Assembly: GCA_023101725.1 (NCBI GenBank)
Contig: JALJCO010007099.1
Span: 75,001-139,000, forward strand
Source: Atherinomorus stipes
Taxonomy: Eukaryota > Chordata > Actinopteri > Atheriniformes > Atherinidae
Length of the DNA stretch: 64,000 bases
Direction of reading: 5' to 3'
The notes under the pieces were generated by a model. That model saw only the letters and a program-made list of their open reading frames with translations. It had not been told where the DNA came from and made no database searches. The translations under genes and the position numbers were made by a program. Positions 21,560-53,315 of this stretch are shown one piece after another. Position 1 is the first letter of the stretch; each line of letters opens with the position of its first letter.

Positions 21560-22470
21560 CTGTCCTTTCAGATGAATTTACTCAGTTTGGAAGGAAACTT
21601 TATATAAAAAAGCTTTTCAGAGTCTGGACTGTTTCTGCGTTTTATTTATTGTTTTCTATTAAATGAACGTATCAATCCATTTATTTATCTACTGTCTGAC
21701 ATATGGGATGCTGTTTTATTCATTCAGAAATAAATAAATAAATGATTGAGTGAATAAACAAATAAGTGTTCACGAAAGAAATATATAAATGCACCAAATA
21801 ATTTTCACATATGTAATTATAGGTTTATATATCAATTAATGAGTTATTTATTTTGTTATATATTGTTATCAATTTATTTATCTGAATATACGGATTTGAA
21901 ATAGTAGTAGTTGTAATACTAATATTTTATTAGGTTTAGCACATGACATTTACAATCAACTAAATTATGTCCATTAGACAACGTCAATTCTTTCAGTCCG
22001 TGACCGAAAGGGTTTAGATTTAAGTTAAACTTATTTTGCCTAACCCAATACAAAATTAACCAACACAGAGATTCTGTGAAGACAATAATCATTATTATAA
22101 CAAAAAAAGAAGAAAAAATGTAAAAGTAAAACAAAAAGCTATCGTAAATCACATTATAATAATACAGAGACAGACTCGTAGTTCGAGCTTAGTCATCTTT
22201 CAAGGACCATGTTTAAACTTGCCGATTCATTCCTGAGCTTGATACCCTCCGAGAATTACAGATTTAATCAACCTTTTACGGCAAGATAAGTCTCCTGAAA
22301 TACTTAACACAAACTAAAAGTTTCACTTCATCACTTTAAATAAATAAGTGATCATTTTATTTTGTGCATTTTATATTTATTCTATGGAAATTTATTTATT
22401 TGAATATAAGGATCCCAAAATAAAAAAGAAAAAGGAACAGCATGGTGTTGCTACATAAGTTTCCTGAAAC
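21560..22470. other. AT-rich intergenic stretch without recognised features
   Basis: AT-rich sequence with short A/T runs and no long open frame, tandem array or RNA gene that I can recognise. The minus-strand frame at 21919-22152 is low-complexity and not supported as a gene. Confidence 0.6.
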
Positions 22471-22479
22471 ACTTAAACT

Positions 22480-22955
22480 TTGACTTTTTGTTTTTTAATT
22501 CAGTTAGGTTTTGTTAGTTTTTTTTTTTTTTTGCAGGTTTGCTAGTTTTTATTTTTTGGAAAATGCTGTTTTAGTTGACTTTTTTATTAGTTTCAGTCTT
22601 GGTTTTAGTTTTGGGGGATTTCTTTTGTAAATTATGGGTCTGGCGTGACATTGAAAATCACCAGAAAGTCACTCAAAATAAAAGCAAACAGATTAAATAG
22701 AAACAGAATTCATATCAACACAAAAGGCTGATGCATCAAATAAATTCAGAAAAACTAAAACTAAGGATGTTTTTGCAATAATTTTAGGTAGTTTTAGGTA
22801 GTTTTTTTAAAGACACACTACAGTTTTAGTTAGTTATCTTTTTTTGAAAAACTGTCACTTTTATTTTTATTTCAGTTAACAAAAATGTTTTTGTCAATTT
22901 TAGTTTTCGCTTTTTCGTTAGTTTTAGTTAACTAGAGTAACCTTGGTTGACACAA
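22480..22955. mobile_element. Possible MITE remnant with TTTTAGTT-rich ends
   Basis: The right end ttagttttagttaactagag, followed by taaccttgg, resembles terminal sequences of short fish DNA transposons. The left part (about 22490-22600) has related ttttagttgac and gttttagttt words. Ends and target duplication are not clear, and no transposase is present. Confidence 0.3.
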
Positions 22956-23189
22956 AGTGAAACTTTTACTTTATATAACGTAATACATATTTACAGTACA
23001 TACATACTTACATATCCATACAAACGTACACACAAACATAAAAACAAATGTGTAAAAACGCATTGTGTGGATATTATATACACTTATTTTGGGGAAGTTT
23101 TTTCTTTCTTTCATTGATTTAAATAAATAAATAAATAAAACTTATACTGACATTGCTAGCATAAAACCCAGAAAGCGAACTTTCCCGCC

Positions 23190-23457
23190 ACTGGAGGGCA
23201 GCAGGGAGCCATTTTGACTCGTCCCCTGTCACGTGACGAGGCCAGCCGCTTCAGCCCCAGCTAGCAGCTAACGGCTCGCGCCCCCTTGGACGTTACGTGC
23301 CCACCAACACGGAAACAAACCCAGCCGAGACTCTCCTGCGGCGGAGGCGTCTTCCCCGGAGCCAGCGCGACCGAAGCCCCCCTCTTGTCCTCCGCCTGAC
23401 CCGGTGGTACCGGCTCCTCCCTCCGTCCCCGGTCCGGACCGTCCCTAGACCCGCATC
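23190..23457 (+). promoter_or_regulatory. GC-rich promoter and 5' UTR of the RAMP4-family gene
   Basis: A GC-rich, TATA-less stretch before the ATG at 23458. It has gccattttg (about 23207-23215, a YY1-type core), the palindrome GTCACGTGAC (23228-23237, E-box of USF type) and ttacgtg (about 23293), whose ACGTG core is shared by ER-stress elements. RAMP4 genes are known targets of the XBP1 branch of the unfolded protein response; regulation here is inferred from motifs only. Confidence 0.6.
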
Positions 23458-43497
<20,040 letters not shown>

Positions 43498-43664
43498 TGA
43501 CCCTTGACCTCTGACCCCGGACCTGTGCCATCGACAGTGGGAGGGGCGCTGCCATGACCCCGCCCCTCTCTCACACACAGATGCAGGTCTTTCTGTCTTT
43601 GTTGGGACCCTGACTCATGATGTATGTCCTCATCAGCTTGAACCAGATTCCCCCCCCCCCCCCG

Positions 43665-43667
<3 letters not shown>

Positions 43668-43713
<46 letters not shown>
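43668..43713 (+). repeat. (CA)n microsatellite after a C run
   Basis: A CA run preceded by about 14 C (43650-43663). It lies in the probable 3' UTR of the RAMP4-family gene and merges into the 83-bp array. Confidence 0.93.
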
Positions 43714-43717
<4 letters not shown>

Positions 43718-43719
43718 CT

Positions 43720-45108
43720 TCAGGCCCTGATGTCCCCGCAGTGACGGTCTTTCCCTCCAGCTGGTCCCCGTACAGACAGAAAGACACACACACACTCCTT
43801 CAGGCCCTGATGTCCCCGCAGTGATGGTCTTTCCCTCCAGCTGGTCCCCGTACAGACAGAAAGACACACACACACTCCTTCAGGCCCTGACGTCCCCGCA
43901 GTGATGGTCTTTCCCTCCAGCTGGTCCCCGTACAGACAGAAAGACACAAACACACACACTCCTTCAGGCCCTGATGTCCCCGCAGTGATGGTCTTTCCCT
44001 CCAGCTGGTCCCCGTACAGACAGAAAGACACAAACACACACACTCCTTCAGGCCCTGATGTCCCCGCAGTGATGGTCTTTCCCTCCAGCTGGTCCCCGTA
44101 CAGACAGAAAGACACAAACACACACACTCCTTCAGGCCCTGATGTCCCCGCAGTGATGGTCTTTCCCTCCAGCTGGTCCCCGTACAGACAGAAAGACACA
44201 AACACACACACTCCTTCAGGCCCTGATGTCCCCGCAGTGATGGTCTTTCCCTCCAGCTGGTCCCCGTACAGACAGAAAGACACGGACACACACACTCCTT
44301 CAGGCCCTGATGTCCCCGCAGTGATGGTCTTTCCCCCCCAGCTGGTCCCCGTACAGACAGAAAGACACACACACACTCCTTCAGGCCCTGATGTCCCCGC
44401 AGTGATGGTCTTTCCCTCCAGCTGGTCCCCGTACAGACAGAAAGACACAAACACACACACTCCTTCAGGCCCTGATGTCCCCGCAGTGATGGTCTTTCCC
44501 TCCAGCTGGTCCCCGTACAGACAGAAAGACACGGACACACACACTCCTTCAGCCCTGATGTCCCCGCAGTGATGGTCTTTCCCTCCAGCTGGTCCCCGTA
44601 CAGACAGAAAGACACGGACACACACACTCCTTCAGCCCTGATGTCCCCGCAGTGATGGTCTTTCCCTCCAGCTGGTCCCCGTACAGACAGAAAGACACGG
44701 ACACACACACTCCTTCAGCCCTGATGTCCCCGCAGTGATGGTCTTTCCCTCCAGCTGGTCCCCGTACAGACAGAAAGACACGGACACACACACTCCTTCA
44801 GCCCTGATGTCCCCGTAGTGATGGTCTTTCCCTCCAGCTTGTCCCCGTACAGACAGAAAGACACGGACACACACACTCCTTCAGCCCTGATGTCCCCGTA
44901 GTGATGGTCTTTCCCTCCAGCTGGTCCCCGTACAGACAGAAAGACACAAACACACACACTCCTTCAGCCCTGATGTCCCCGCAGTGATGGTCTTTCCCTC
45001 CAGCTGGTCCCCGTACAGACAGAAAGACACACACACACTCCTTCAGGCCCTGATGTCCCCGCAGTGATGGTCTTTCCCTCCAGCCGGTCCCCGTACAGAC
45101 AGAAAGAC
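43720..45108 (+). repeat. 79-87-bp tandem array in the probable 3' UTR of the RAMP4-family gene (~17 copies)
   Basis: Units contain acactccttcaggccctgat, gtccccgcagtgatggtctt, tccctccagctggtccccgt and acagacagaaagacac. Several successive copies are spaced exactly 83 bp; others differ by the length of the CA run or one missing g. It lies between the stop codon (43497) and the poly(A) signal at 45496. Confidence 0.93.
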
Positions 45109-45495
45109 ATGAACTGGTTTCTTCTCGCTGTAACGTTTGTTTTTTACTTTCTTCACTGTTATGAAGCTGATCTCCGATCAGCGATTGATTATTGATTATT
45201 GATTATTGATGATGCTGTTGTCAGATGAAGTCTTAACCCCCCCTCTCGGTCGTCCAGCTGCTGTTGGGGCCGGTCGAGCAGGAATCTGGTCACGTCTGAG
45301 CTCCCCCCAGGACGGATGCGTTTGTGGACCCGGTCCAGAGTCCTGGATCCAGCTGGAGCTCCGACGTAGACCAGCTCTGCTGCAGACCCCCCAGCAGACA
45401 CCCCCCCTCCATGCCCTCAGATGAACTCTGCTTCTCTGTAAGCCGGTGCGACCCGGTTCTGAGTCCTGCTGGACGACCCGCTCCACTTTTATACA

Positions 45496-45501
45496 AATAA
45501 A
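45496..45501 (+). terminator. Candidate polyadenylation signal of the RAMP4-family gene
   Basis: AATAAA in unique sequence after the 83-bp array. It implies a 2-kb 3' UTR, of which about 1.4 kb is minisatellite. Confidence 0.5.
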
Positions 45502-45530
45502 CCTGCCATATTTTCTCTAGCCGAGTCCCA

Positions 45531-46038
45531 GCGTCTTTCTGTCCACACGAGACTCAGTCAATACGTCCACCTGTGGACACCACATCGTAGACTCGCTGGT
45601 CCCGGAGCCAGAACTGAACCTGGAGGACCAGAATCCAGGGAACCTGCAGGTCCCATGACGCCGCAGGTCCAGGTTCAGGTCCAGGTCCAGGTTCACGTCC
45701 AGGTCCAAGTCCAGGTCCAGGTTTAGGTCCAGGTTCAGGTCCAGGTCCGAGCGTCTTTCTGTCCACACGAGACTCAGTCAATACGTCCACCTGTGGACAC
45801 CACATCGTAGACTCGCTGGTCCCGGAGCCAGAACTGAACCTGGAGGACCAGAATCCAGGGAACCTGCAGGTCCCATGACGCCGCAGGTCCAGGTCCGAGC
45901 GTCTTTCTGTCCACACGAGACTCAGTCAATACGTCCACCTGTGGACACCACATCGTAGACTCGCTGGTCCCGGAGCCAGAACTGAACCTGGAGGACCAGA
46001 ATCCAGGGAACCTGCAGGTCCCATGACGCCGCAGGTCC
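45531..46038 (+). repeat. Three copies of a ~140-bp cassette at the edge of the hexamer array
   Basis: Copies at about 45531-45670, 45751-45890 and 45899-46038 share gcgtctttctgtccacacga, then gactcagtcaatacgtccac, and end catgacgccgcaggtcc. Between them lie 80 bp and then 8 bp of hexamer repeat, so the cassette and the hexamers have been duplicated together. Confidence 0.92.
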
Positions 46039-49000
46039 AGGTCCAGGTCCAGGTTCAGGTTCAGGTCCAGGTTTAGGTCCAGGTTAAGGTCCAGGTTTAG
46101 GTCCAGGTTCAGGTCCAGGTTTAGGTCCAGGTTCAGGTCCAGGTTTAGGTCCAGGTCCAGGTTTAGGTCCAGGTTCAGGTCCAGGTTTAGGTCCAGGTTT
46201 AGGTCCAGGTTCAGGTCCAGGTTTAGGTCCAGGTCCAGGTTTAGGTCCAGGTCCAGGTTAAGGTCCAGGTTTAGGTCCAGGTCCAGGTTTAGGTCCAGGT
46301 TTAGGTCCAGGTCCAGGTTAAGGTCCAGGTTTAGGTCCAGGTTTAGGTCCAGGTTTAGGTCCAGGTCCAGGTTTAGGTTCAGGTTTAGGTCCAGGTCCAG
46401 GTTTAGGTCCAGGTTAAGGTCCAGGTTTAGGTCCAGGTCCAGGTTTAGGTTCAGGTTTAGGTCCAGGTTCAGGTTTAGGTCCAAGTTCAGGTTTAGGTCC
46501 AGGTTTAGGTCCATGCCCAGGTCCATGTCCAGGTCCATGTCCAGGTTTCAGGTCCAGGTTTTGGGCCAAATCCAGGTTTAGGTCCAGGTCCAGATTCAGG
46601 TTCAGGTTCAGGTCCAGGTTTAGGTCCAGGTTCAAGTTTAGGTTTAGGTCCAGGTTTAGGTTTAGGTCCAGGTCCATGTTCAGGTCCAGGTTTAGATCCA
46701 GGTCCAGGTTTAAGTCCAGGTTCAGGTCCAGGTTTAGATCCAGGTCGAGGTTTAAGTCCATGTCCATGCCCAGGTTTAGATCCAGGTTTAGGTCCAGGTT
46801 TAGGTCCAGGTTCAGGTCCAGGTTTAGGTCCAGGTCCAGGTTTAAGTCCATGTCCATGCCTAGGTTTAGATCCAGGTCCAGGTTTTAGTCCATGTCCATG
46901 CCCAGGTTTAGATCCAGGTTTAGGTCCAGGTTTAGGTCCAGGTTCAGGCCCAGGTTTAGGTCCAGGTTCAGGTCCAGGTTTAGGTCCAGGTTTAAGTCCA
47001 TGTCCATGCTTAGGTTTAGATCCAGGTCCAGGTTTAGGTCCAGGTCCAGGTTTTAGTCCATGTCCATGCCCAGGTTTAGGTTCAGGTTCAGGTTTAGGTC
47101 CAGGTTTAGGTCCAGGTCCAGATTCAGGTCCAGGTTTAGGTCCAGGTTAAGATTCAGGTCCAGGTTTAGGTCCAGGTTCAGGTTTAGGTCCAGGTCCAGG
47201 TTCAGGTTTAGGTCCATGTGCAGGTTCAGGTCCAGGTTACGATTCAGGACCGGGTTTAAGTCCATGTCCATGCCCAGGATTAGGTCCAAGTCCAGGTTCA
47301 GGTCCAGGTTTAGGTCCATGTGCAGGTCCAGGTTTAGGTCCAGATTAAGATTCAGGTCCAGCTTTAGGTCCAGGTTTAAGTCCATGTCCATGCCCAGGTT
47401 CAGGTCCAGGTTAAGGTCCAGGTTTAGGTCCAGGTTCAGGTCCAGGTTTAGGTCCAGGTCCAGGTTAAGGTCCAGGTTTAGGTCCAGATTCAGGTTTAGG
47501 TCCATGCCCAGGTCCATGTACAGGTTTAGGTCCAGGTTTCAGGTCCAGGTTTCAGGTCCAGGTCCAGGTTTAGGGCCAGGTCCAGGTTTAGGTCCAGATT
47601 CAGGTCCAGGTTCAGGTTTAGGTCCAGGTCCTTGTCCAGGTCCAGGTTTAGGTCCAGGTTCAGGTTTAGGTCCAGGTTCAGGTTTAGGTCCAGGTCCTTG
47701 TCCAGGTCCAGGTTTCAGGTCCAGGTCCAGGTTTAGGGCCAGGTCCAGGTTTAGGTCCAGATTCAGGTCCAGGTTCAGGTTTAGGTCCAGGTCCTTGTCC
47801 AGGTTCAGGTTTCAGGTCCAGGTTTAGGTCCAGGTTTAGGTCCAGGTTTAGGTTCAGGTCCAGGTTTAGGTCCAGGTTCAGGTCCAGGTTTAGGTCCAGG
47901 TCCATGTTCAGGTCCAGGTTTAGGTCCAGGTTTAGGTTTAGGTCCAGGTCCATGTTCAGGTCCAGGTTCAGGTCCAGGTTCAGGTTTAGGTCCAGGTCCA
48001 TGTTCAGGTCAAGGTCCAGGTTTAGGTCCAGGTTCAGGTTTAGGTCCATGTGCAGGTTTAGGTCCAGGTTAAGATTCAGGTCCAGCTTTAGGTCCAGGTT
48101 TAAGTCCATGTCCATGCCCAGGTTTAGGTCCAGGTCCAGGTTCAGGTTGAGGTCCATGTGCAGGTTCAGGTCCAGGTTTAAGTCCATGTGCAGGTCCAGG
48201 TTCAGGTCCAGGTTTAGGTCCATGTGCAGGTCCAGGTTTAGGTCCAGATTAAGATTCAGGTCCAGGTTTAAGTCCATGTCCATGCCCAGGTTCAGGTCCA
48301 GGTTTAGGTCCATGTGCGGGTCCAGGTTTAGGTCCAGATTAAGATTCAGGTCCAGGTTTAGGTCCATGTGCAGGTCCAGGTTTAGGTCCAGATTAAGATT
48401 CAGGTCCAGGTTTAAGTCCATGCCCAGGTTCAGGTCCAGGTTAAGGTCCAGGTCTAGGTTTAGGTCCAGGTCCAGGTTTAGGTCCAGGTTTCAGGTCCAG
48501 GTCCAGGTTTGGGTCCAAGTTCAGGTTCAGGTTTAGGTCCAGTTCCTTGTCCAGGTCCAGGTTTAGGTCCAAGTTCAGGTTCAGGTTTAGGTCCAGTTCC
48601 TTGTCCAGGTCCAGGTTTCAGGTCCAGGTCCAGGTTTAGGTCCAAGTTCAGGTTCAGGTTTAGGTCCAGTTCCTTGTCCAGGTCCAGGTTTAGGTCCATG
48701 TTCAGGTCAAGGTCCAGGTTTAGGTCCAGGTTCAGGTCCAGTTTTAGGTTTAGGTCCAGGTCCATGTTCAGGTCCAGGTTTAGGTCCAGGTCCAGGTTTA
48801 GGGCCAGGTCCAGGTTTAGGTCCAGGTTCAGGTTTAGGTCCATGTTCAGGTCAAGGTCCAGGTTTAGGTCCAGGTTTAGGTCCAGGTTCAGGTCCAGTTT
48901 TAGGTTTAGGTCCAGGTCCATGTTCAGGTCCAGGTTTCAGGTCCAGGTTTCAGGTCCAGGTCCAGGTTTAGGGCCAGGTCCAGGTTTAGGTCCAGATTCA

Positions 49001-51791
49001 GGTTCAGGTTTAGGTCCAGGTCCTTGTCCAGGTCCAGGTTTAGGTCCAGGTTCAGGTTTAGGTCCAGGTTCAGGTTTAGGTCCAGGTCCTTGTCCAGGTT
49101 CAGGTTTCAGGTCCAGGTTTAGGTCCAGGTTTAGGTCCAGGTTTAGGTTCAGGTCCAGGTTTAGGTCCAGGTTCAGGTCCAGGTTTAGGTCCAGGTTTAG
49201 GTCCAGGTCCATGTTCAGGTCCAGGTTTAGGTCAAGGTTTAGGTTTAGGTCCAGGTCCATGTTCAGGTCCAGGTTTAGGTCCAGGTTCAGGTCCAGGTTC
49301 AGGTTTAGGTCCAGGTCCATGTTCAGGTCAAGGTCCAGGTTTAGGTCCAGGTTCAGGTTTAGGTCCATGTGCAGGTTTAGGTCCAGGTTAAGATTCAGGT
49401 CCAGCTTTAGGTCCAGGTTTAAGTCCATGTCCATGCCCAGGTTTAGGTCCAGGTCCAGGTTCAGGTTTAGGTCCATGTGCAGGTTCAGGTCCAGGTTTAA
49501 GTCCATGTGCAGGTCCAGGTTCAGGTCCAGGTTTAGGTCCATGTGCAGGTCCAGGTTTAGGTCCAGATTAAGATTCAGGTCCAGGTTTAAGTCCATGTCC
49601 ATGCCCAGTTTCAGGTCCAGGTTTAGGTCCATGTGCGGGTCCAGGTTTAGGTCCAGATTAAGATTCAGGTCCAGGTTTAGGTCCATGTGCAGGTCCAGGT
49701 TTAGGTCCAGATTAAGATTCAGGTCCAGGTTTAAGTCCATGCCCAGGTTCAGGTCCAGGTTAAGGTCCAGGTCTAGGTTTAGGTCCAGGTCCAGGTTTAG
49801 GTCCAGGTTTCAGGTCCAGGTCCAGGTTTAGGTCCAGATTCAGGTTCAGGTTTAGGTCCAAGTTCAGGTTCAGGTTTAGGTCCAGTTCCTTGTCCAGGTC
49901 CAGGTTTAGGTCCAGGTTCAGGTTTAGGTCCATGTTCAGGTCAAGGTCCAGGTTTAGGTCCAGGTTCAGGTCCAGTTTTAGGTTTAGGTCCAGGTCCATG
50001 TTCAGGTCCAGGTTTAGGTCCAGGTTTAGGTCCAGGTTCAGGTCCAGGTTCAGGTCCAGGTTTAGATCCAGGTCCAGGTTTAAGTCCATGTCCATGCCCA
50101 GGTTTAGGTCCAGGTTCAGGTCCAGGTTTAGGTCCAGGTTTAGGTCCAGGTTCAGGTCCAGGTTTAGGTCCAGGTTCAGGCCCAGGTTCAGGCCCAGGTT
50201 TAGGTCCAGGTCCAGGTTTAGGTCCAGGTCCATGTTCAGGTTCAGGTCCAGGTCCAGGTTCAGGTCCAGGTTAAGATTCAGGTCCAGGTTTAGGTCCAGG
50301 TCCAGGTTTAAGTCCATGTCCATGCCCAGGATTAGGTCCAGGTTAAGGTCCAGGTCCAGGTTCAGGTCCAGGTTTAGGTCCAGGTTCAGGTTTACGTCCA
50401 TGTCCATGCCCAGGTTTAGGTCCAGGTTAAGGTCCAGGTCCAGGTCTAGGTTTAGGTCCAGGTCCAGGTTCAGGTCCAGGTTTAGGTCCAGGTTCAGGTT
50501 TACGTCCATGTCCATGCCCAGGTTTAGGTCCAGGTTAAGGTCCAGGTCCAGGTTTAGGTCCAGGTTAAGGTCCAGGTCCAGGTCTAGGTTTAGGTCCAGG
50601 TCCAGGTCCAGGTCTAGGTTTAGGTCCAGGTTCAGGTCCAGGTTTACGTCCATGTCCATGCCCAGGTTTAGGTCCAGGTCCAGGTCCAGGTCCAGGTCTA
50701 GGTTTAGGTCCAGGTTCAGGTTCAGGTCCAGGTCAGGTTTACGTCCATGTCCATGCCCAGGTTTAGGTTCAGGTTTAGGTCCAGGTCCAGGTTCAGGTTT
50801 AGGTCCAGGTTCAGGTTTAGGTCCAGGTTCAGGTCCATATTCAGGTCCATGTTCAGGTCCAGGTTCAGGTTTGGGTCCAGGTCCAGGTCCAGGTCCAGGT
50901 TCAGGTTTAGGTCCAGGTCCAGGTTCAGGTTCAGGTCCAGGTCAGGTTTACGTCCATGTCCATGCCCAGGTTTAGGTCCAGGTTAAGGTCCAGGTCCAGG
51001 TCCATGTTCAGGTTCAGGTCCAGGTTCAGGTCCAGGTTAAGATTCAGGTCCAGGTTTAGGTCCAGGTCCAGGTTTAAGTCCATGTCCATGCCCAGGATTA
51101 GGTCCAGGTTAAGGTCCAGGTCCAGGTTCAGGTCCAGGTTTAGGTCCAGGTTCAGGTTTACGTCCATGTCCATGCCCAGGTTTAGGTCCAGGTTAAGGTC
51201 CAGGTCCAGGTCTAGGTTTAGGTCCAGGTCCAGGTCCAGGTTCAGGTCCAGGTTTAGGTCCAGGTTCAGGTTTACGTCCATGTCCATGCCCAGGTTTAGG
51301 TCCAGGTTAAGGTCCAGGTCCAGGTTTAGGTCCAGGTTAAGGTCCAGGTCCAGGTCTAGGTTTAGGTCCAGGTCCAGGTCCAGGTCTAGGTTTAGGTCCA
51401 GGTTCAGGTCCAGGTTTACGTCCATGTCCATGCCCAGGTTTAGGTCCAGGTCCAGGTCCAGGTCCAGGTCTAGGTTTAGGTCCAGGTTCAGGTTCAGGTC
51501 CAGGTCCAGGTTTACGTCCATGTCCATGCCCAGGTTTAGGTTCAGGTTTAGGTCCAGGTCCAGGTTCAGGTTTAGGTCCAGGTTCAGGTTTAGGTCCAGG
51601 TTCAGGTCCATGTTCAGGTCCAGGTTCAGGTTTGGGTCCAGGTCCAGGTCCAGGTTCAGGTTTAGGTCCAGGTCCAGGTTCAGGTTCAGGTCCAGGTCCA
51701 GGTTTACGTCCATGTCCATGCCCAGGTTTAGGTCCAGGTTAAGGTCCAGGTCCAGGTCCATGTTCAGGTCCAGGTCCATGTCCAGGTCCAG
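45660..51791 (+). repeat. 6-kb hexamer-based satellite (GGTCCA / GGTTTA / GGTTCA)
   Basis: Nearly every position belongs to a 6-bp word: ggtcca, ggttta, ggttca, with rarer ggttaa, tgtcca and tgccca. Longer patterns are repeated: about 47.1-48.5 kb recurs about 1,319 bp later (near 48.9-49.8 kb), and about 50.2-50.8 kb recurs about 0.77 kb later. A period of six keeps frames open, giving Arg-Ser-Phe repeats on + and Asn-Leu-Asp-Leu repeats on -. These are not supported as genes. Confidence 0.93.
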
Positions 51792-51799
51792 GTTCCAAC

Positions 51800-52146
51800 C
51801 TCACCTGTTGCTCTGTGAGGAAACGGGAGATAAATGACTCCATATTTTTGTACTTTTTAATCTTATTTTCTGTCTTTATTTCCTCTTTAATGTCTCCTCC
51901 TGTCCTGATGCTTATGTCTTACGTTTGACAACATTTACACTCATTTTGGGGACAAAAAACAGCAAAAAGTGTGCGTGACCGCTTTTCTTTACATGTATTT
52001 AACCACGCAGAGGGAATCTTTGTTCATCACCAGCCTCTTCTTCATACTTCAGGCGTCTGTATTAAGATTATGGTGAGTACCGAGCTTGAACTGTCCAAAA
52101 GCCTCCACTGTTCCCCTTTTACTGTTCCCAGAGAGATTCAGTAATT
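51800..52146. other. Unique intergenic sequence
   Basis: Non-repetitive AT-rich sequence between the hexamer array and the TA microsatellite. I see no coding frame, RNA gene or motif worth naming. Confidence 0.6.
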
Positions 52147-52168
52147 TATATATACATATGTGTATATA

Positions 52169-52244
<76 letters not shown>

Positions 52245-52260
52245 TATATATGTCTATATA

Positions 52261-52291
<31 letters not shown>

Positions 52292-52336
52292 GTTTATATA
52301 TATATATATATATATGTTTATATATATATATATATA
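52147..52336 (+). repeat. (TA)n microsatellite
   Basis: About 190 bp of TA repeats with a few tg, tc or ga interruptions (tatatgtctatata, atatgttta). It is self-complementary and prone to hairpins. It lies 50-250 bp upstream of the CAMTA promoter. Confidence 0.95.
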
Positions 52337-52394
52337 GTATTATATAATATAAATAATAATTCAAACTACTGGCGCTGATTGTACATTTAAATGG

Positions 52395-52480
52395 TACAAC
52401 GCTCGCGCCGCGTCCCCGCGACCCCTCCTCCCCCGCTGTTGCTACGCAGTGACGTCAGAGCAGGATAATATGGCGGCTGT
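52395..52480 (+). promoter_or_regulatory. CpG-rich promoter of the CAMTA gene: CRE plus YY1-type site
   Basis: GC content rises abruptly after the TA microsatellite. TGACGTCA (52450-52457) is followed by AATATGGCGGC (52467-52477), a strong YY1-type element of the kind found just downstream of start sites of TATA-less promoters. The ATG inside it opens a short frame that can splice into the CAMTA coding sequence. Confidence 0.6.
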
Positions 52481-52494
52481 GCTGAAGGCGGAAG
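52470..52494 (+). CDS. camta2: Possible alternative first coding exon of the CAMTA gene
   Basis: ATG in the YY1-type site opens MAAVLKAE plus one base and meets a donor (gtaaag) at 52495, phase 1. Joining to exon 55133 keeps the CAMTA frame (MAAVLKAE-ENKVQRK). It is an alternative to the start at 53312, which has the same phase. This rests on frame and splice-site fit only. Confidence 0.45.
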
Positions 52495-53188
52495 GTAAAG
52501 GAGCTTTAACGGTCCGTTTCTCCCCACAGAACCTCCGCTCGGTCCGGTCCGCTCCGCTCGTGCTTCCGCGGCCTCGTCTCGCGCTGCTCCGTGTCGGACT
52601 ACCAGGGTCCGGGTCAGCGCCCTCTTAGCCGGACCCGCAGCGCCGCTGCTCGGCTCGGGGAGCCGTTAATCACCGGAGCGGGGGGGCAGCTCCGCGAGCC
52701 GGGCGGGCGGGCGGCTCCTCCCGGCTGTACCGAACCGGACCGGACCGGGCTTCTACGTAACCGCCGCTGCTGCCCCTCGTCCTGCTGCTGCGTGACGGTG
52801 AGGGGGGAGCGGAGGCGACCGCGGTTAGCGCGAGCGGAGGTCCGGGGTGAGGCTCCAGAGGCCGGCCGCAGCAGCCAGGCGAGCCCGCGGTCTGAGGCCG
52901 GCCTCCTGGAGGACAGAAACCCAGAAGATGAGTTAAGCATCGCCGGGCCGAGCCGGACCGGACCGGACCGGACCAGCGGGCTTAGCTCCACGTCCTCTGA
53001 CGTGTTTGTTTACAGTTGTTGGTCAGAAAACATCAGTTTGTTTGTTTACCTCTGCTTGGTGAGTGAAAGCGTAAACAAACATTTGGAGTTTAAACGTGAG
53101 GAAGTTCCAGCTGTTATGTAAGAGATGTGCCTGTTGCTAGGCAACTAGCAGCTGCTGAAGGGGCGCGTGTTCCACATTGATCAGAGCG

Positions 53189-53191
<3 letters not shown>

Positions 53192-53243
<52 letters not shown>
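53192..53243 (+). repeat. (GT)n microsatellite
   Basis: An uninterrupted GT run followed by gcgcgcg, in the 5' UTR region about 70 bp before the CAMTA start codon. Confidence 0.95.
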
Positions 53244-53250
<7 letters not shown>

Positions 53251-53297
53251 CAGCGGGGCAGTGCAGGTGGCCGCGCGCTGAGTGAGACTCCTCCTGC

Positions 53298-53315
53298 ATG
53301 GACCCGTCACCATGA
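53298..53315 (+). promoter_or_regulatory. Short upstream ORF overlapping the CAMTA start codon
   Basis: ATG GAC CCG TCA CCA TGA encodes MDPSP. Its stop TGA (53313-53315) overlaps the main ATG (53312-53314) as ATGA. Such overlap often means that the main start is reached by leaky scanning or reinitiation; that role is an inference. Confidence 0.5.

Noticed and set aside
43720..45034. Cys/Val-rich minus-strand frames of 80-300 codons
   Set aside because: Produced by the 83-bp repeat; successive 80-codon frames shifted by exactly 83 bp are the same repeat read again.
45774..51837. Open frames with Arg-Ser-Phe repeats (+) resembling RS domains, and Asn-Leu-Asp-Leu repeats (-)
   Set aside because: They follow from the hexamer satellite period; frames are open on both strands at once and differ only by repeat variants.
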